Source of the DNA: Companilactobacillus keshanensis
Lineage (GTDB): Bacteria > Bacillota > Bacilli > Lactobacillales > Lactobacillaceae
Direction of reading: 5' to 3'
DNA: 62,003 bases
Assembly (NCBI RefSeq): GCF_003946205.1
Contig: NZ_RHOS01000012.1
Coordinates: forward strand, 1-62,003
Shown: piece after piece, positions 43,019-51,345 of the stretch
Layout of the letters: each line of letters begins with the position of its first letter
Numbering within the stretch: the stretch's first letter is position 1
Position numbers and translations under genes: made by a program
The notes under the pieces: model-generated
What the model was told of the DNA's origin: nothing
The model's input: only the letters and a program-made list of their open reading frames with translations
Databases searched by the model: none

Positions 43019-43465
43019 TCATAAAACAGATGACTGATTTCTATCTTTGTATACAAGTAATTGTCCATGTCTATAAGATTCACAAAACTGCAATAATCCA
43101 TCTTTCTGACGACGTTCCACTGTTTTATTAGCATTTATCGTACCGAAAACAATACTTGCAATCTCAAGATTCGTATATTCTTCTTTAGATAAATATGTGT
43201 AGTAGATCACAGCAAAACATTCCTGCGATAAATTTTTAACCGCTCGATTAATCTCATCAACTTCCATCTTTGCTGAAACAGATATAGAGTTCTCTTTCTC
43301 CTGATTATTATCAAATGATAGCGATCGTGGCATATCTGAAATTATTGGAGACCTTAAATCAGTGAGTGGCCGACCAGCAATTCTAGCCATTCGACGATAC
43401 CGTTTAAGTATTGGTCTCACATTGTTTCTACACTTGATTTCGTCATATTCTGGTAACAAAAACAT
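43019..43465 (-). CDS. ArpU-family late transcriptional regulator
   Basis: 148 residues. Family segments: CRNNVRPILKRYRRMARIAG near the start and the sigma-like CFAVIYYTYLSKEEYTNLEI with IVFGTINANKTVERRQKDGL at the end. ArpU/LtrC proteins sit at the end of the early region of Lactobacillales phages and switch on late genes. Preceded on the opposite strand by a short RNA candidate. Confidence 0.85.
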   Translation of the reverse strand: MFLLPEYDEIKCRNNVRPILKRYRRMARIAGRPLTDLRSPIISDMPRSLSFDNNQEKENSISVSAKMEVDEINRAVKNLSQECFAVIYYTYLSKEEYTNLEIASIVFGTINANKTVERRQKDGLLQFCESYRHGQLLVYKDRNQSSVL

Positions 43466-43480
43466 TCGGCCACTTCCCTA

Positions 43481-43547
43481 TGATATAATTGAATTGTCGG
43501 AAACAATCACATCAAGGACTGCTCACATTTGTGAGTGGTCTTTTTTT
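43481..43547 (+). ncRNA. Candidate short RNA opposite to the ArpU leader
   Basis: On the plus strand, against the direction of all nearby genes, an extended -10 (TGATATAAT, 43481-43489) is followed by about 25 nt, a 10-bp hairpin (43517-43526 with 43531-43540) and T7. The predicted transcript is about 52 nt. A second locus with the same design lies at 52268-52339. Confidence 0.45.
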
Positions 43548-43551
43548 GTCT

Positions 43552-43746
43552 CTAATAACCAGCATGTTCTGAACTAACTTTAAAGAATTTTACGCCCAAG
43601 CTTTTTAGAGCTTCGTTCTCTTCCCGAAATAAAATTGCACTTTCATCATTCGTAACTAGTTTTAGTGATTTAATACCATATCCAAAGTTATTATATTTAA
43701 TCTTGGATATATACATGCCGCCTAGTACAGCTTCCATCATTACCAT
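43552..43746 (-). CDS. Small phage protein, DUF2483-like
   Basis: 64 residues: two strands (MYISKIKYNNFGYGIKSLKL) then NDESAILFREENEALKSLGV and FFKVSSE, the pattern of short DUF2483-type proteins in early operons of low-GC phages. Overlaps the preceding gene by 50 nt. Function unknown; start could also be two codons later. Confidence 0.55.
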   Translation of the reverse strand: MVMMEAVLGGMYISKIKYNNFGYGIKSLKLVTNDESAILFREENEALKSLGVKFFKVSSEHAGY

Positions 43747-44041
43747 TATTCACTCCATTCTCTCTACTCATATATCTATAATCGCGTTCAAATATGCATG
43801 TTGCATCAGTTTCAAGTGATATTGGTCTATCGTTTCGCTGATCTAGTTTAACGATTAACCATCTATTAACATTTGAGATACACATAACACCAAAGCAAAA
43901 TGCATCATTGTTTGCATCTAATGGTTCTATTAGCCCTGAACATTTAGCGATTTCTGGTAAATTTTCTTTAGTTATATAAACTGCTAGCCAACGCCGTCCA
44001 TCTTTTGAATAATATTTGAAGTCTGATAAGTCACACTTCAT
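43697..44041 (-). CDS. Early-region phage protein, unknown
   Basis: 114 residues, beta-rich (FKYYSKDGRRWLAVYITKEN, VNRWLIVKLDQRNDRPISLE), with a Arg/His/Cys-rich end. Start ATG overlaps the previous stop by one base. No family recognised; belongs to the accessory block between SSB and ArpU. Confidence 0.55.
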   Translation of the reverse strand: MKCDLSDFKYYSKDGRRWLAVYITKENLPEIAKCSGLIEPLDANNDAFCFGVMCISNVNRWLIVKLDQRNDRPISLETDATCIFERDYRYMSRENGVNNGNDGSCTRRHVYIQD

Positions 44042-44247
44042 TAATTATCTTCCTTATAAAGAGCTTTCTCATAGTCAGTTAAAACAACATTAGTGTCCCA
44101 ATTCTCTTTCATGTTGGGACCAATTTGTTCATTAAATGTTTCAATCAAATCAGAAATTTCTACTTGATCAGCATTTTTAAGCATATAAGCAGCTACTGAT
44201 AAACTAGCAATGAATTGTTGCTTGTTAATTTTAATCTTCTTTTCCAT
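44041..44247 (-). CDS. Small early-region phage protein, unknown
   Basis: 68 residues, helical, Lys-rich N-terminus (MEKKIKINKQQFIASLSVAA) and acidic remainder. Overlaps neighbours by one base on both sides, so it is translationally coupled. No function can be read. Confidence 0.55.
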   Translation of the reverse strand: MEKKIKINKQQFIASLSVAAYMLKNADQVEISDLIETFNEQIGPNMKENWDTNVVLTDYEKALYKEDN

Positions 44248-44615
44248 TATTCAACCTCATATCCATTGCATAAGGCATCAACGCAGTCTGAATATTTCTT
44301 TTCATCTGCATCACTACCATCTCTGAACCAATCATCTAAATCACTAAACTCATATCGACTTCCCATATAGGCATTAAATATATCTGTTAATGCGTAATCT
44401 AGCCCAGCTGTAGTCCCGACGTCATAATTAGATGCCCAATCGTCAAATACTTTTGGCATCCTGGGTTTTGAATTAACTTCTTTAATGGTTTCACTAGCTA
44501 AATTAATAATCCCGTGCATATACCTATCTTTTTCATTTTCTGTGGCTGGGTGGTCAACGACTCCCGCCCACTCTCTAATATTCATCAAATTATCTAAAAC
44601 TTTATCTTTATTCAT
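44247..44615 (-). CDS. Early-region phage protein, DUF1642-like
   Basis: 122 residues. The phrase MPKVFDDWASNYD and the acidic aromatic C-terminus resemble DUF1642 phage proteins, a family of unknown role that is very common in Lactobacillales prophage early operons. Overlaps the next gene by one base. Confidence 0.55.
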   Translation of the reverse strand: MNKDKVLDNLMNIREWAGVVDHPATENEKDRYMHGIINLASETIKEVNSKPRMPKVFDDWASNYDVGTTAGLDYALTDIFNAYMGSRYEFSDLDDWFRDGSDADEKKYSDCVDALCNGYEVE

Positions 44616-45046
44616 TATTCGCCCATCTCTTCAACCGGTACAGCAAACGGTACATATCTTTCATCAATTGCTTTTATTTCGTCCATAGTAAATTGAGTTT
44701 TAATACCTGAATAATGCCTAGTGCTTCCAAGACAATTGTCATAATGAATAGTATCTATATTTAGATAGCCTTCTCGTTCGTCCATAAGCTTTACATAATA
44801 TTTCTTATCCTCAAATTTAGCCTTACCAGTCACTAGATCAACAATATCTTGAGCAAATTGATTATCTTTGGAGTTATTATCATTCACTGCATATCTATCA
44901 TGTAAGTTTGGAAAGCTTCCAGTTATATTAACAACACTACTAATTACTACCATGCTACTTAAATCTCCATGAGAGCTTTTATATACTGACATATAATTCT
45001 CAAATTCTTTAATTTCATCTTCTGACCAATCTTTAATTATTCTCAT
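44615..45046 (-). CDS. Early-region phage protein, DUF1642-like
   Basis: 143 residues. The end, KIKTQF-like (SGIKTQFTMDEIKAIDERYV, then PFAVPVEEMGE), and KYYVKLMDEREGYLNIDTIH are typical of DUF1642 and its relatives. The N-terminal half is specific to this protein. Function unknown. Confidence 0.6.
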   Translation of the reverse strand: MRIIKDWSEDEIKEFENYMSVYKSSHGDLSSMVVISSVVNITGSFPNLHDRYAVNDNNSKDNQFAQDIVDLVTGKAKFEDKKYYVKLMDEREGYLNIDTIHYDNCLGSTRHYSGIKTQFTMDEIKAIDERYVPFAVPVEEMGE

Positions 45047-45047
45047 A

Positions 45048-45527
45048 TTATTTATCCTTTATCTTTTCGATGTGTAATCCCAAACTTTTATGGCTCAACC
45101 GTTCAATATCTAACGCGGTGTAATTCATTCGATTGCGAATCTCATTGATTGTCCCGACCATTTGAATCCTGCGGTCATACATCAATCTGTATTTTGGTAG
45201 CCGATTGTTAATTTCCTCCAGCCACTTTTTATCGCTCAAAATTCCTTTTTTAATACGATCATTTAAGACCCACTGACCAATACCAAGCTCGTCCGAAATG
45301 TCCTGCTTAAACTTTCCCGAATCTAACAGTTCTTGAGCCCTTTCAGTATCGAAGGTGTAGTAGCTATATGGCTTTCTAACTTTCTTCTCGTAGCGTCGAG
45401 GCCTGAACCATTTTCTAAGTATTAACAATGTCGGGTCGTCTTCTGGAATATCTGACGCCTGATCGTATCGGTTTAACAAATCCTCTGCTACTAAACTGGC
45501 GTTCTTACGGTTAATTGCCGAATTCAT
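45048..45527 (-). CDS. Early-region phage protein with helix-turn-helix-like segment
   Basis: 159 residues from ATG 45527, after GGGGGTGAGG. Contains FKQDISDELGIGQWVLNDRI, which reads as a helix-turn-helix, between basic regions (RKWFRPRRYEKKVRKPYSYY). A DNA-binding role is possible. The frame opens 20 codons upstream without a site. Confidence 0.55.
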   Translation of the reverse strand: MNSAINRKNASLVAEDLLNRYDQASDIPEDDPTLLILRKWFRPRRYEKKVRKPYSYYTFDTERAQELLDSGKFKQDISDELGIGQWVLNDRIKKGILSDKKWLEEINNRLPKYRLMYDRRIQMVGTINEIRNRMNYTALDIERLSHKSLGLHIEKIKDK

Positions 45528-45538
45528 AACCTCACCCC

Positions 45539-45715
45539 CTAAACTTTTAATTTCAAAAATCTCTCTGCGTATCTTACCTGCTGCCACATATAAGGATCAT
45601 TCTGCTTTCCACCGGATAGCACCCAGTCGCCCATTCTATTTTTTATGTCTATTAATGCTTCAATCGGAATATCTGACGCTATTTCTGATAAGCTGTCTAC
45701 TGGTAGTTTTTCCAT
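45539..45715 (-). CDS. Small phage protein, DUF6877-like (58 aa)
   Basis: Starts immediately at the stop of the preceding gene: MEKLPVDSLSEIASDIPIEA, then NRMGDWVLSGGKQNDPYMWQ. The GDW-x-ASGG-x3-DPY pattern is that of DUF6877, widespread in Lactobacillales phages. Overlaps the next gene by a few codons, in another frame. Function unknown. Confidence 0.65.
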   Translation of the reverse strand: MEKLPVDSLSEIASDIPIEALIDIKNRMGDWVLSGGKQNDPYMWQQVRYAERFLKLKV

Positions 45716-45949
45716 CTAATCACCCCACAAACTTGTTTCTATGGCTCTGTTCGGATACAAAACACGTGAGAACTCTGTATCGTTTTGCAAAAATAATTCA
45801 TTATTAACAAAATCCCAATAATATATATTGTGGTCTGTCTCAATTCGATATGAATATTGACCATGAACTTTGCCAACTTTAACTATTTTTTCTCCGTTTT
45901 TACTGATCCAATTTTGTAAACTTTTGGATAAATACTTTAGATCATTCAT
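45716..45949 (-). CDS. Small early-region phage protein, unknown
   Basis: 77 residues, basic helix first (KYLSKSLQNWISKNGEKIVK) then three short strands with many aromatics (YSYRIETDHNIYYWDFVNNE). AAGGAAAA precedes the ATG. Not recognised. Confidence 0.55.
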   Translation of the reverse strand: MNDLKYLSKSLQNWISKNGEKIVKVGKVHGQYSYRIETDHNIYYWDFVNNELFLQNDTEFSRVLYPNRAIETSLWGD

Positions 45950-45985
45950 TATTTTTCCTTTCGCAAATACCGCTAATTATTAGTT

Positions 45986-46384
45986 CTACATTTCCTCACG
46001 TTTAAACATTTCACTGTTCAAATAGTCATTATCTTTTATAAATTGGTCAAACTCATTTTGAGTAAACAAATCTGGCTTAGTATTATAGAAATTGCCCAAA
46101 AACAATTGATTTAGTTCACCATTTATTGGCAGAAATCTCCACGCATATTTGGGACCTTCAAGCTCGTAATTGTCGTTATAAATATCAGTTACAATTGGAA
46201 TTAACTCATCAAAGTCATAGCTGGTAGCCAGTCCATCACATAATCTATCGGCAATATGTCTTTGATTAGGGTCATCGTTATAATAAAGCCGCTGAATTAT
46301 GTAAAATAACGTCGTATCCGCTTTATATGATTCAACATGATCTACAAGTTCCTTATACTTACTTCTTAACTGTCTTTTTGACAT
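45986..46384 (-). CDS. Early-region phage protein, unknown
   Basis: 132 residues, helical, acidic, Tyr/Asn-rich (IADRLCDGLATSYDFDELIP). Lies 17 nt after the SSB gene, in the same transcript. Not recognised. Confidence 0.55.
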   Translation of the reverse strand: MSKRQLRSKYKELVDHVESYKADTTLFYIIQRLYYNDDPNQRHIADRLCDGLATSYDFDELIPIVTDIYNDNYELEGPKYAWRFLPINGELNQLFLGNFYNTKPDLFTQNEFDQFIKDNDYLNSEMFKREEM

Positions 46385-46401
46385 TTTCCGTTCCCCTACA
46401 T

Positions 46402-46887
46402 TTAAAATGGTAAATCATCATCCGATATATCTATTGGTTTGCTGTTATCTGCAAAAGGATCACCAGTATTACTCGAGTTATTGTTTGACTGATTAGATGG
46501 CTGGCTGTGACTAGGTGTCTGACCTTTGTTGCTACTATTACTTGATCCAGATTTCTTTTCACTATCTGGTCTTGATTCTAGTAGCGAGAAGTTCTCAACG
46601 ACTACCTCGGTAACGTAAACCCTTTGACCTTGATTATTTTCATAGTTACGTGTTTGAATACGTCCATCAATTCCAACAAGTGATCCTTTATGTGTGAAAC
46701 TAGTAAAATTTTCCGCAGCCTTTCTCCATATAACACAATTAACAAAGTCGGCTTCACGTTCACCTTGAGAATTAGTAAATTGTCTGTTTACATCCAATGT
46801 AAAGCTTACAACAGCCACATCATTAGCTGTATATTTCAATTCTGGATCACGTGTTAAGCGTCCAACTAAAACAGTTCTATTGATCAT
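46402..46887 (-). CDS. ssb: Phage single-stranded DNA-binding protein
   Basis: 161 residues: OB fold in the first 105 ([34 protein letters not shown]), a Ser/Asn/Gln-rich linker and the acidic SSB tip DISDDDLPF, which recruits partner proteins. It coats ssDNA during phage replication and annealing by ERF. Confidence 0.95.
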   Translation of the reverse strand: MINRTVLVGRLTRDPELKYTANDVAVVSFTLDVNRQFTNSQGEREADFVNCVIWRKAAENFTSFTHKGSLVGIDGRIQTRNYENNQGQRVYVTEVVVENFSLLESRPDSEKKSGSSNSSNKGQTPSHSQPSNQSNNNSSNTGDPFADNSKPIDISDDDLPF

Positions 46888-47664
46888 TTATGCTTCCAAC
46901 CTTTCATTTTCTGATAGGAATTTATTAACAAAATAATTTTGACCTTTGCCGGTAACTTTTGGTGTCTTAGTAACAACCGTCACTCCATCTCCGTTAACAT
47001 GAGAAGATTCTTTAATTTGAAACAATCCTAAATTCATTGATTTTTGAGTAGGAGAATTGTAGTCAGCACCCTTACGTTTCATTAAATAGCCATTATCTCT
47101 CATCCATTGGAACAGCCTTCTTGCACCAATATTGATACCATTGCCTTTTAGAATCTTTGCTAAGTCGCCTATAAGAATAGTTGTATGCGAAGTTGATACT
47201 GAATCCGCAAATATTGCCTTAGGTTTCATCTCCGTAATTTGAGCATCTTTCCATTTCAATTGTTCACCCGCTTGTAGTAGCAAGTCGGCCAATGAATTAG
47301 GGTTATGAGTAATGTCATAAGCCTTTTGGTCTGTCATGTATGCCCCGTGCTTACGTATTGACGGTAGAACTTCTGATGTAACCCAATCTTGAAACTTTTC
47401 AGCTGTTGCGTTATTAGCTTTGATTGCTAATTTATAAAACTGTGGTTCGGTAATGAAATCACCCTTTAAAACATGAGCGCCACTTTTGGCGCTACCAAGA
47501 TAAGTATTTAAGCGTGACCAGCGAACCTTAATATTTCCCTTAGATGTATCAACAATTCCCAATCCAATAGCTGCTTTTTCAGCATCGAATTCAATGTCAC
47601 CGTTTTCTTTTGTTCTAACTGGTAATTTGATATCACCATTAGTAAATTCTTGTAAGTTATTCAT
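46888..47664 (-). CDS. Phage antirepressor with BRO-N and KilAC-type domains
   Basis: 258 residues. N-terminal BRO/Ant domain (VRWSRLNTYLGSAKSGAHVL, QDWVTSEVLPSIRKHGAYMT) and C-terminal KilAC domain (GDLAKILKGNGINIGARRLF, QWMRDNGYLMKRKGADYNSP). Such proteins counter repressors or control early genes. GAGGAG selects the ATG at 47664; a GTG three codons earlier overlaps that site. Adjacent to SSB and RusA genes. Confidence 0.9.
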   Translation of the reverse strand: MNNLQEFTNGDIKLPVRTKENGDIEFDAEKAAIGLGIVDTSKGNIKVRWSRLNTYLGSAKSGAHVLKGDFITEPQFYKLAIKANNATAEKFQDWVTSEVLPSIRKHGAYMTDQKAYDITHNPNSLADLLLQAGEQLKWKDAQITEMKPKAIFADSVSTSHTTILIGDLAKILKGNGINIGARRLFQWMRDNGYLMKRKGADYNSPTQKSMNLGLFQIKESSHVNGDGVTVVTKTPKVTGKGQNYFVNKFLSENERLEA

Positions 47665-48092
47665 TTTTTCCACTCCTCAATCAAAATTTCAGTACGTGGG
47701 TGCTCATCATAATTTTTTTCAGTATCGTGTTTCCAGATTTGCCCGTCATCAAACCAAGCTTTTGTTAAGCCATCAAAAATAGCTTTTTCATAGTTGTCCA
47801 AGTCGGGCTTTACAGTCGGCTTTACCTCATGATTAGCACGTCTCTTATACTCCGCTTTGGATAATCCTTTTTGGATTCTTCTGTAAAAGCGTATGTGTGC
47901 AATGAGAGGAGCGCCTTTTTTAAAAAGCTGTTTGTTATGGTACTTATCCCAATACAACACTTTGATTTCATTTTTGTAAATCCGATATTTTTTGTCTGTA
48001 TATGCTCTCTTATTGCCACCAAATGAGCTAAAACGAGGACGTGAGGCGGGTACTGGGTCTTCATCGATTATTAGTTTCAATTGATTAGTCAA
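47661..48092 (-). CDS. rusA: RusA-type Holliday junction resolvase
   Basis: About 143 residues. Signatures: EDPVPASRPRFSSFGGNKRA near the start, KPTVKPDLDNYEKAIFDGLT with the catalytic Asp pair, and WFDDGQIWKHDTEKNY. It resolves junctions in recombining or replicating phage DNA. A TTG at 48092 gives the usual family N-terminus and overlaps the previous stop by 8 nt; the ATG 12 codons upstream would lie inside the neighbour. Start not certain. Confidence 0.88.
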   Translation of the reverse strand: MTNQLKLIIDEDPVPASRPRFSSFGGNKRAYTDKKYRIYKNEIKVLYWDKYHNKQLFKKGAPLIAHIRFYRRIQKGLSKAEYKRRANHEVKPTVKPDLDNYEKAIFDGLTKAWFDDGQIWKHDTEKNYDEHPRTEILIEEWKK

Positions 48093-48411
48093 GTTGCACG
48101 TCCAAAATGTGTGGGTTAGCATCAACAAGCTTTTTATCGATACGTCTTTGAATATGATTGATCAAGGAAGCAGCTAAAATGATGTCGTTGTTTAGTTGCA
48201 TGTCACCTTGAAACAGCTCACACTCATCGTCTAAGGCTGTTAGATTCTCAAGGGTGCCATATAACTGCCCGTAAGCGGATTCAGCTACATCACTGGCAAC
48301 AATCAGTGTTTGGTTCAAGTTATCGACGCTATTACGTGAATAACTTCGATTTGTGGGAAGCAAAAGCATTTTTAGCTCTGGAGTTAATTCAACATTTTTT
48401 TGTTTTAGCAT
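48085..48411 (-). CDS. Early-region phage protein, unknown helical
   Basis: 108 residues, helical throughout (LNQTLIVASDVAESAYGQLY), acidic. Lies between the helicase loader and RusA with 8-12 nt contacts, so co-translated. AGGAG before the ATG. No family recognised. Confidence 0.55.
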   Translation of the reverse strand: MLKQKNVELTPELKMLLLPTNRSYSRNSVDNLNQTLIVASDVAESAYGQLYGTLENLTALDDECELFQGDMQLNNDIILAASLINHIQRRIDKKLVDANPHILDVQLD

Positions 48412-48422
48412 TTTAATTTCTC

Positions 48423-49184
48423 CTAATTATTTCTCATGTCGCTACCGCTAAATTTAATTGTGTTAGAGGCTTTTTTTGTCATTAAGCGACTAATAATTTT
48501 TGGATCGTAAAGCTGTTGTAGCTCACGCCCTGTATTGTTTGTGGTAATGATATTTGTTTTATTTTTTCGATAATCTGCAAAGCGAAATAAGATTCGTTGA
48601 GCATAGTTAGTTGCTTCGTTCGTTTCAGATCTTAGCGATGATTCACTGCCCAGATCGTCAATGACAAGCACGTCACAGTTCTTAACACACTCTTCAACCT
48701 TGTAGTTGTCTTGTTGTAAGAACTGATCTTTAAACGCCATTTGTGAGTTATTAACGAACATCGCAAAACTCAAGAAGTAGCATGATAATGTGGTATCTTG
48801 GCTATTCAAACCGTTCAAAATACTAACAGCCAACATAGATTTACCAAGTCCTGGCTCACCAGTAAAAAGAAAGTTACCTGTTTCACCGACATAGACCCTA
48901 TTAGCAATATTCTTAGCCTGTTTAAGCTCACTTGCTTGATTAGGTGTATCAGTCCTAAAATCTGCAAAATTGTATTGTAGGTCGCTGAAATCACTCACTA
49001 AAGAGCTTCTAAATATTCCCTCACGCTTAACTTGAATATTTTTTTTAGTGAATTCGATAGATCGCTGCTGTTCTCGTTTATCACGCTCAGAAATAACTTT
49101 TTTGAAGTCAATTCCTGAATAGTCAACACCGTGTTTTAAGGCTATTTCACGGGAAACTTTATCCAATCCAAACATTGATTCCAT
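48423..49184 (-). CDS. DnaC/DnaI-like helicase loader
   Basis: 253 residues, AAA+ ATPase: Walker A GEPGLGKS (109-116), Walker B VLVIDDLGSE, sensor region TNIITTNNTGRELQ and the arginine finger segment RLMTKKA. N-terminal 60 residues contact the host helicase or the phage initiator. It works with the initiator directly upstream in the operon to load helicase at the phage origin. Confidence 0.9.
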   Translation of the reverse strand: MESMFGLDKVSREIALKHGVDYSGIDFKKVISERDKREQQRSIEFTKKNIQVKREGIFRSSLVSDFSDLQYNFADFRTDTPNQASELKQAKNIANRVYVGETGNFLFTGEPGLGKSMLAVSILNGLNSQDTTLSCYFLSFAMFVNNSQMAFKDQFLQQDNYKVEECVKNCDVLVIDDLGSESSLRSETNEATNYAQRILFRFADYRKNKTNIITTNNTGRELQQLYDPKIISRLMTKKASNTIKFSGSDMRNN

Positions 49185-49193
49185 AGCTACCCC

Positions 49194-49988
49194 CTAGTAC
49201 GGCAAGTCATAGAGTGGTTTTCTACCACCCTTGTTGCCATTAAAATTATTTGGTGCGTCTGCTTTATCTATCAACTTGCCAAACTGCTTTCTAAGTTTTG
49301 AAGCAGATAAGATATTGTTCTGCCAGAAACTGTCTTGTTGACACCATTCAATAATTCGTTTGATATCGTCGTAAGAACGTGCATCACGTTCGTGCATTAG
49401 TCTGATGTCATTAGCCCATTTCTGTGTATCAGGTGGGTTCTTAGAATCAGTCGGATAGATGCTAGAGTTACGTTCACGGATCTTAGTTAGCAAGTAATTG
49501 GCTAGTTTCAAGTTAAGGTCGTCCGGTTCGTAAACACGCTTTGCGGGTTTCGAGTCGTGACTATCTTTATTACTTTGTTTTGTTTTAGTTTGTTTTGTTT
49601 TAGTTAATGTGTTCGGACTGTCGTTCGGTGTGCTGTTCGGTGTGTTAACCGGAGTGTTGTTCGGACTGTCGTTCGGTGTGTCGTTCAATATGACCTTCAA
49701 GAAGTTATCCAATAATTCCGGTATCGAATATCTTGGTGCTTTATTTGATCCACGTTTAGAATAGGTGATTACTTTTTTATCAACTAACTGTTTCCTCGCT
49801 CTTTGCAAACCAGACGTACTTAATCCGCTTAAGGACTCCAGTTCAGAGGCTGTACAAGTAAAGGACCTTATCCATGCTAAAGAGTTATTCTTGTTCAATA
49901 AAGAAAGATATAACATTCTAGCTGATGAACTAAGTTCAAGACTTCCAGCGACTCTAAAGAATGCATTTAGCTGAGTTACGTAATTCAT
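49194..49988 (-). CDS. Replication initiator protein (DnaD-like organisation)
   Basis: 264 residues. N-terminal winged helix-turn-helix (LSSSARMLYLSLLNKNNSLA, LSGLSTSGLQRARKQLVDKK), a linker built from repeats of N-D-S/T-P-N (coded by DNA iterons, separate entry), and a C-terminal helical domain (DDIKRIIEWCQQDSFWQNNI). The organisation is that of phage initiators paired with a DnaC-like loader; it should bind the iterons inside its own gene. Confidence 0.85.
   Translation of the reverse strand: MNYVTQLNAFFRVAGSLELSSSARMLYLSLLNKNNSLAWIRSFTCTASELESLSGLSTSGLQRARKQLVDKKVITYSKRGSNKAPRYSIPELLDNFLKVILNDTPNDSPNNTPVNTPNSTPNDSPNTLTKTKQTKTKQSNKDSHDSKPAKRVYEPDDLNLKLANYLLTKIRERNSSIYPTDSKNPPDTQKWANDIRLMHERDARSYDDIKRIIEWCQQDSFWQNNILSASKLRKQFGKLIDKADAPNNFNGNKGGRKPLYDLPY
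49573..49691. repeat. Iterons and AT-rich segment, probable phage replication origin
   Basis: Seven contiguous 12-nt units (49608-49691) vary around GTCGTTCGGTGT; units 2 and 6 are identical. Adjacent on the low-coordinate side is an A/T segment with a 15-nt direct repeat (TTTGTTTTGTTTTAG twice, about 49574-49603) that could unwind. Location inside the initiator gene is usual for phages of this type. Confidence 0.7.
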
Positions 49989-49990
49989 AG

Positions 49991-50647
49991 CTACCCCCCT
50001 ATTCTTAATTTCTTTCGATCATCACTATCTAATTTGATAGGTTTGATATGATACTTTTGTAAAAACTCTTTGATTCCAATCCTGTGTTGTTCCATATGAT
50101 GTTCTCGACATAGTGCCATAAAATGATAATTACCATGATCTATATGATGCCTATTTCTACCCATTCCCACTGTTTCAAAGTGAGCCACGTCAGCAGATTT
50201 GCCACATATGCAACACTTTCTATGAGTTAAACATCTGTACTGCATTGCAAAATCATTCGGTAACATATCCCAGGTACGTGTTTTGAAAGGGATATCGTTG
50301 TTAAAACAGAAATCTAGTAACCAACTAAGATAGTTATTGGCCTGAGTCATCGTACAATCAGATAAACTGAACATGTCTTTACCCGTCTGCATGAGATACT
50401 GCCATTTCATAACCTGCGGTGCCTCGTCAGCAATCATGTAGCCTGACCAATTGGATATCTCACCGATCAACGCATATATCTTCTTACGTTGATCTACTGA
50501 TATCGATCGTCCATCAGAAAATTCAACCTCAATGGTCGGCTGCTTATTACCAGACAACTTTTGTAGTCTCGATATGTTCACATCGTCATCTAAGACGGCA
50601 CTTATTTTGTTACCTATAATTCCTTGCAGCTTTGCGTAAAACTTCAT
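49991..50647 (-). CDS. Putative HNHc nuclease of the phage recombination module
   Basis: 218 residues. The C-terminal half has CCICGK, AHFETVGMGRNRHHIDHGNY and ALCREHHMEQH, the metal and catalytic residues of the HNHc_6 type. N-terminal half is an OB-like or strand-rich domain (IEVEFSDGRSISVDQRKKIY). Found beside ERF genes in many phages and thought to replace an ORF/NinB-type recombination function. Confidence 0.8.
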   Translation of the reverse strand: MKFYAKLQGIIGNKISAVLDDDVNISRLQKLSGNKQPTIEVEFSDGRSISVDQRKKIYALIGEISNWSGYMIADEAPQVMKWQYLMQTGKDMFSLSDCTMTQANNYLSWLLDFCFNNDIPFKTRTWDMLPNDFAMQYRCLTHRKCCICGKSADVAHFETVGMGRNRHHIDHGNYHFMALCREHHMEQHRIGIKEFLQKYHIKPIKLDSDDRKKLRIGG

Positions 50648-50658
50648 CTAATCGCTTC

Positions 50659-51345
50659 CTACGAAATCTGTGCTGCCATTTGAACAATGGCTTGCTTAGC
50701 CTCATCAATTTGCTTGTTTAAATCTACTAGCATTTCGTCAGCTACATCATTAGTAATGTTTTGAAAATCAACATTTGGAAAATGTGACCTTAAAACCTTT
50801 GTCATGGCTTTATTTGTTGAACCCATGATCTCGGCAAGCTTTTCAATATGTCCATTGATTAAATTGAGCCTTGTTTTACTTGCGAGGTTAGATCGTTGAG
50901 ACTGAGAGTTCTGACTTTGACTACTTCTATTTGTAGAACGGCTATTATTTCTTTGTTGCTGATTCTGATCAGAACTACCATCATTATCTTCTGCTCCAAG
51001 TCCGAAATAACTTTGAAGCTGATAACGTCTCAAATAGGTTATAGATTGACCAAACATTTGAAGTTTATTGGTTCCTCTATTGCCATCCATCTCAACTACC
51101 TTCATGGTTGAAACTGTTTTTTCATCTTCATCAGTAATAATATGAAGTTCGATATAGCTATCACCAGTTTCTTTGTCAACGTTTATAGGCTGAGTGAAAC
51201 TTGCCTGTTCAGGTAAAGAATTAGCAATCACTTTCAGCACGTCGTTAAGTTCCACATATGAACTTTTGAACATCGGATTTAGTCCCTTTTTTTCAGGATT
51301 CTGAATCTTTTCTCTAATTGATATAAGTGCTTCATTAACCTTCAT
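50659..51345 (-). CDS. erf: ERF-family single-strand annealing protein
   Basis: 228 residues from ATG 51345 (GGAGATC upstream), overlapping the DUF1351 gene by 11 nt. ERF core: LNPMFKSSYVELNDVLKVIA, then MFGQSITYLRRYQLQSYFGL; Gln/Asn/Ser-rich linker; short C-terminal helix bundle. It anneals complementary ssDNA with SSB in phage recombination and circularisation. Confidence 0.92.
   Translation of the reverse strand: MKVNEALISIREKIQNPEKKGLNPMFKSSYVELNDVLKVIANSLPEQASFTQPINVDKETGDSYIELHIITDEDEKTVSTMKVVEMDGNRGTNKLQMFGQSITYLRRYQLQSYFGLGAEDNDGSSDQNQQQRNNSRSTNRSSQSQNSQSQRSNLASKTRLNLINGHIEKLAEIMGSTNKAMTKVLRSHFPNVDFQNITNDVADEMLVDLNKQIDEAKQAIVQMAAQIS

Noticed and set aside
49573-49691. CRISPR-like array
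   Set aside because: The repeats are contiguous 12-nt units without spacers and lie inside an open reading frame; they fit iterons instead.
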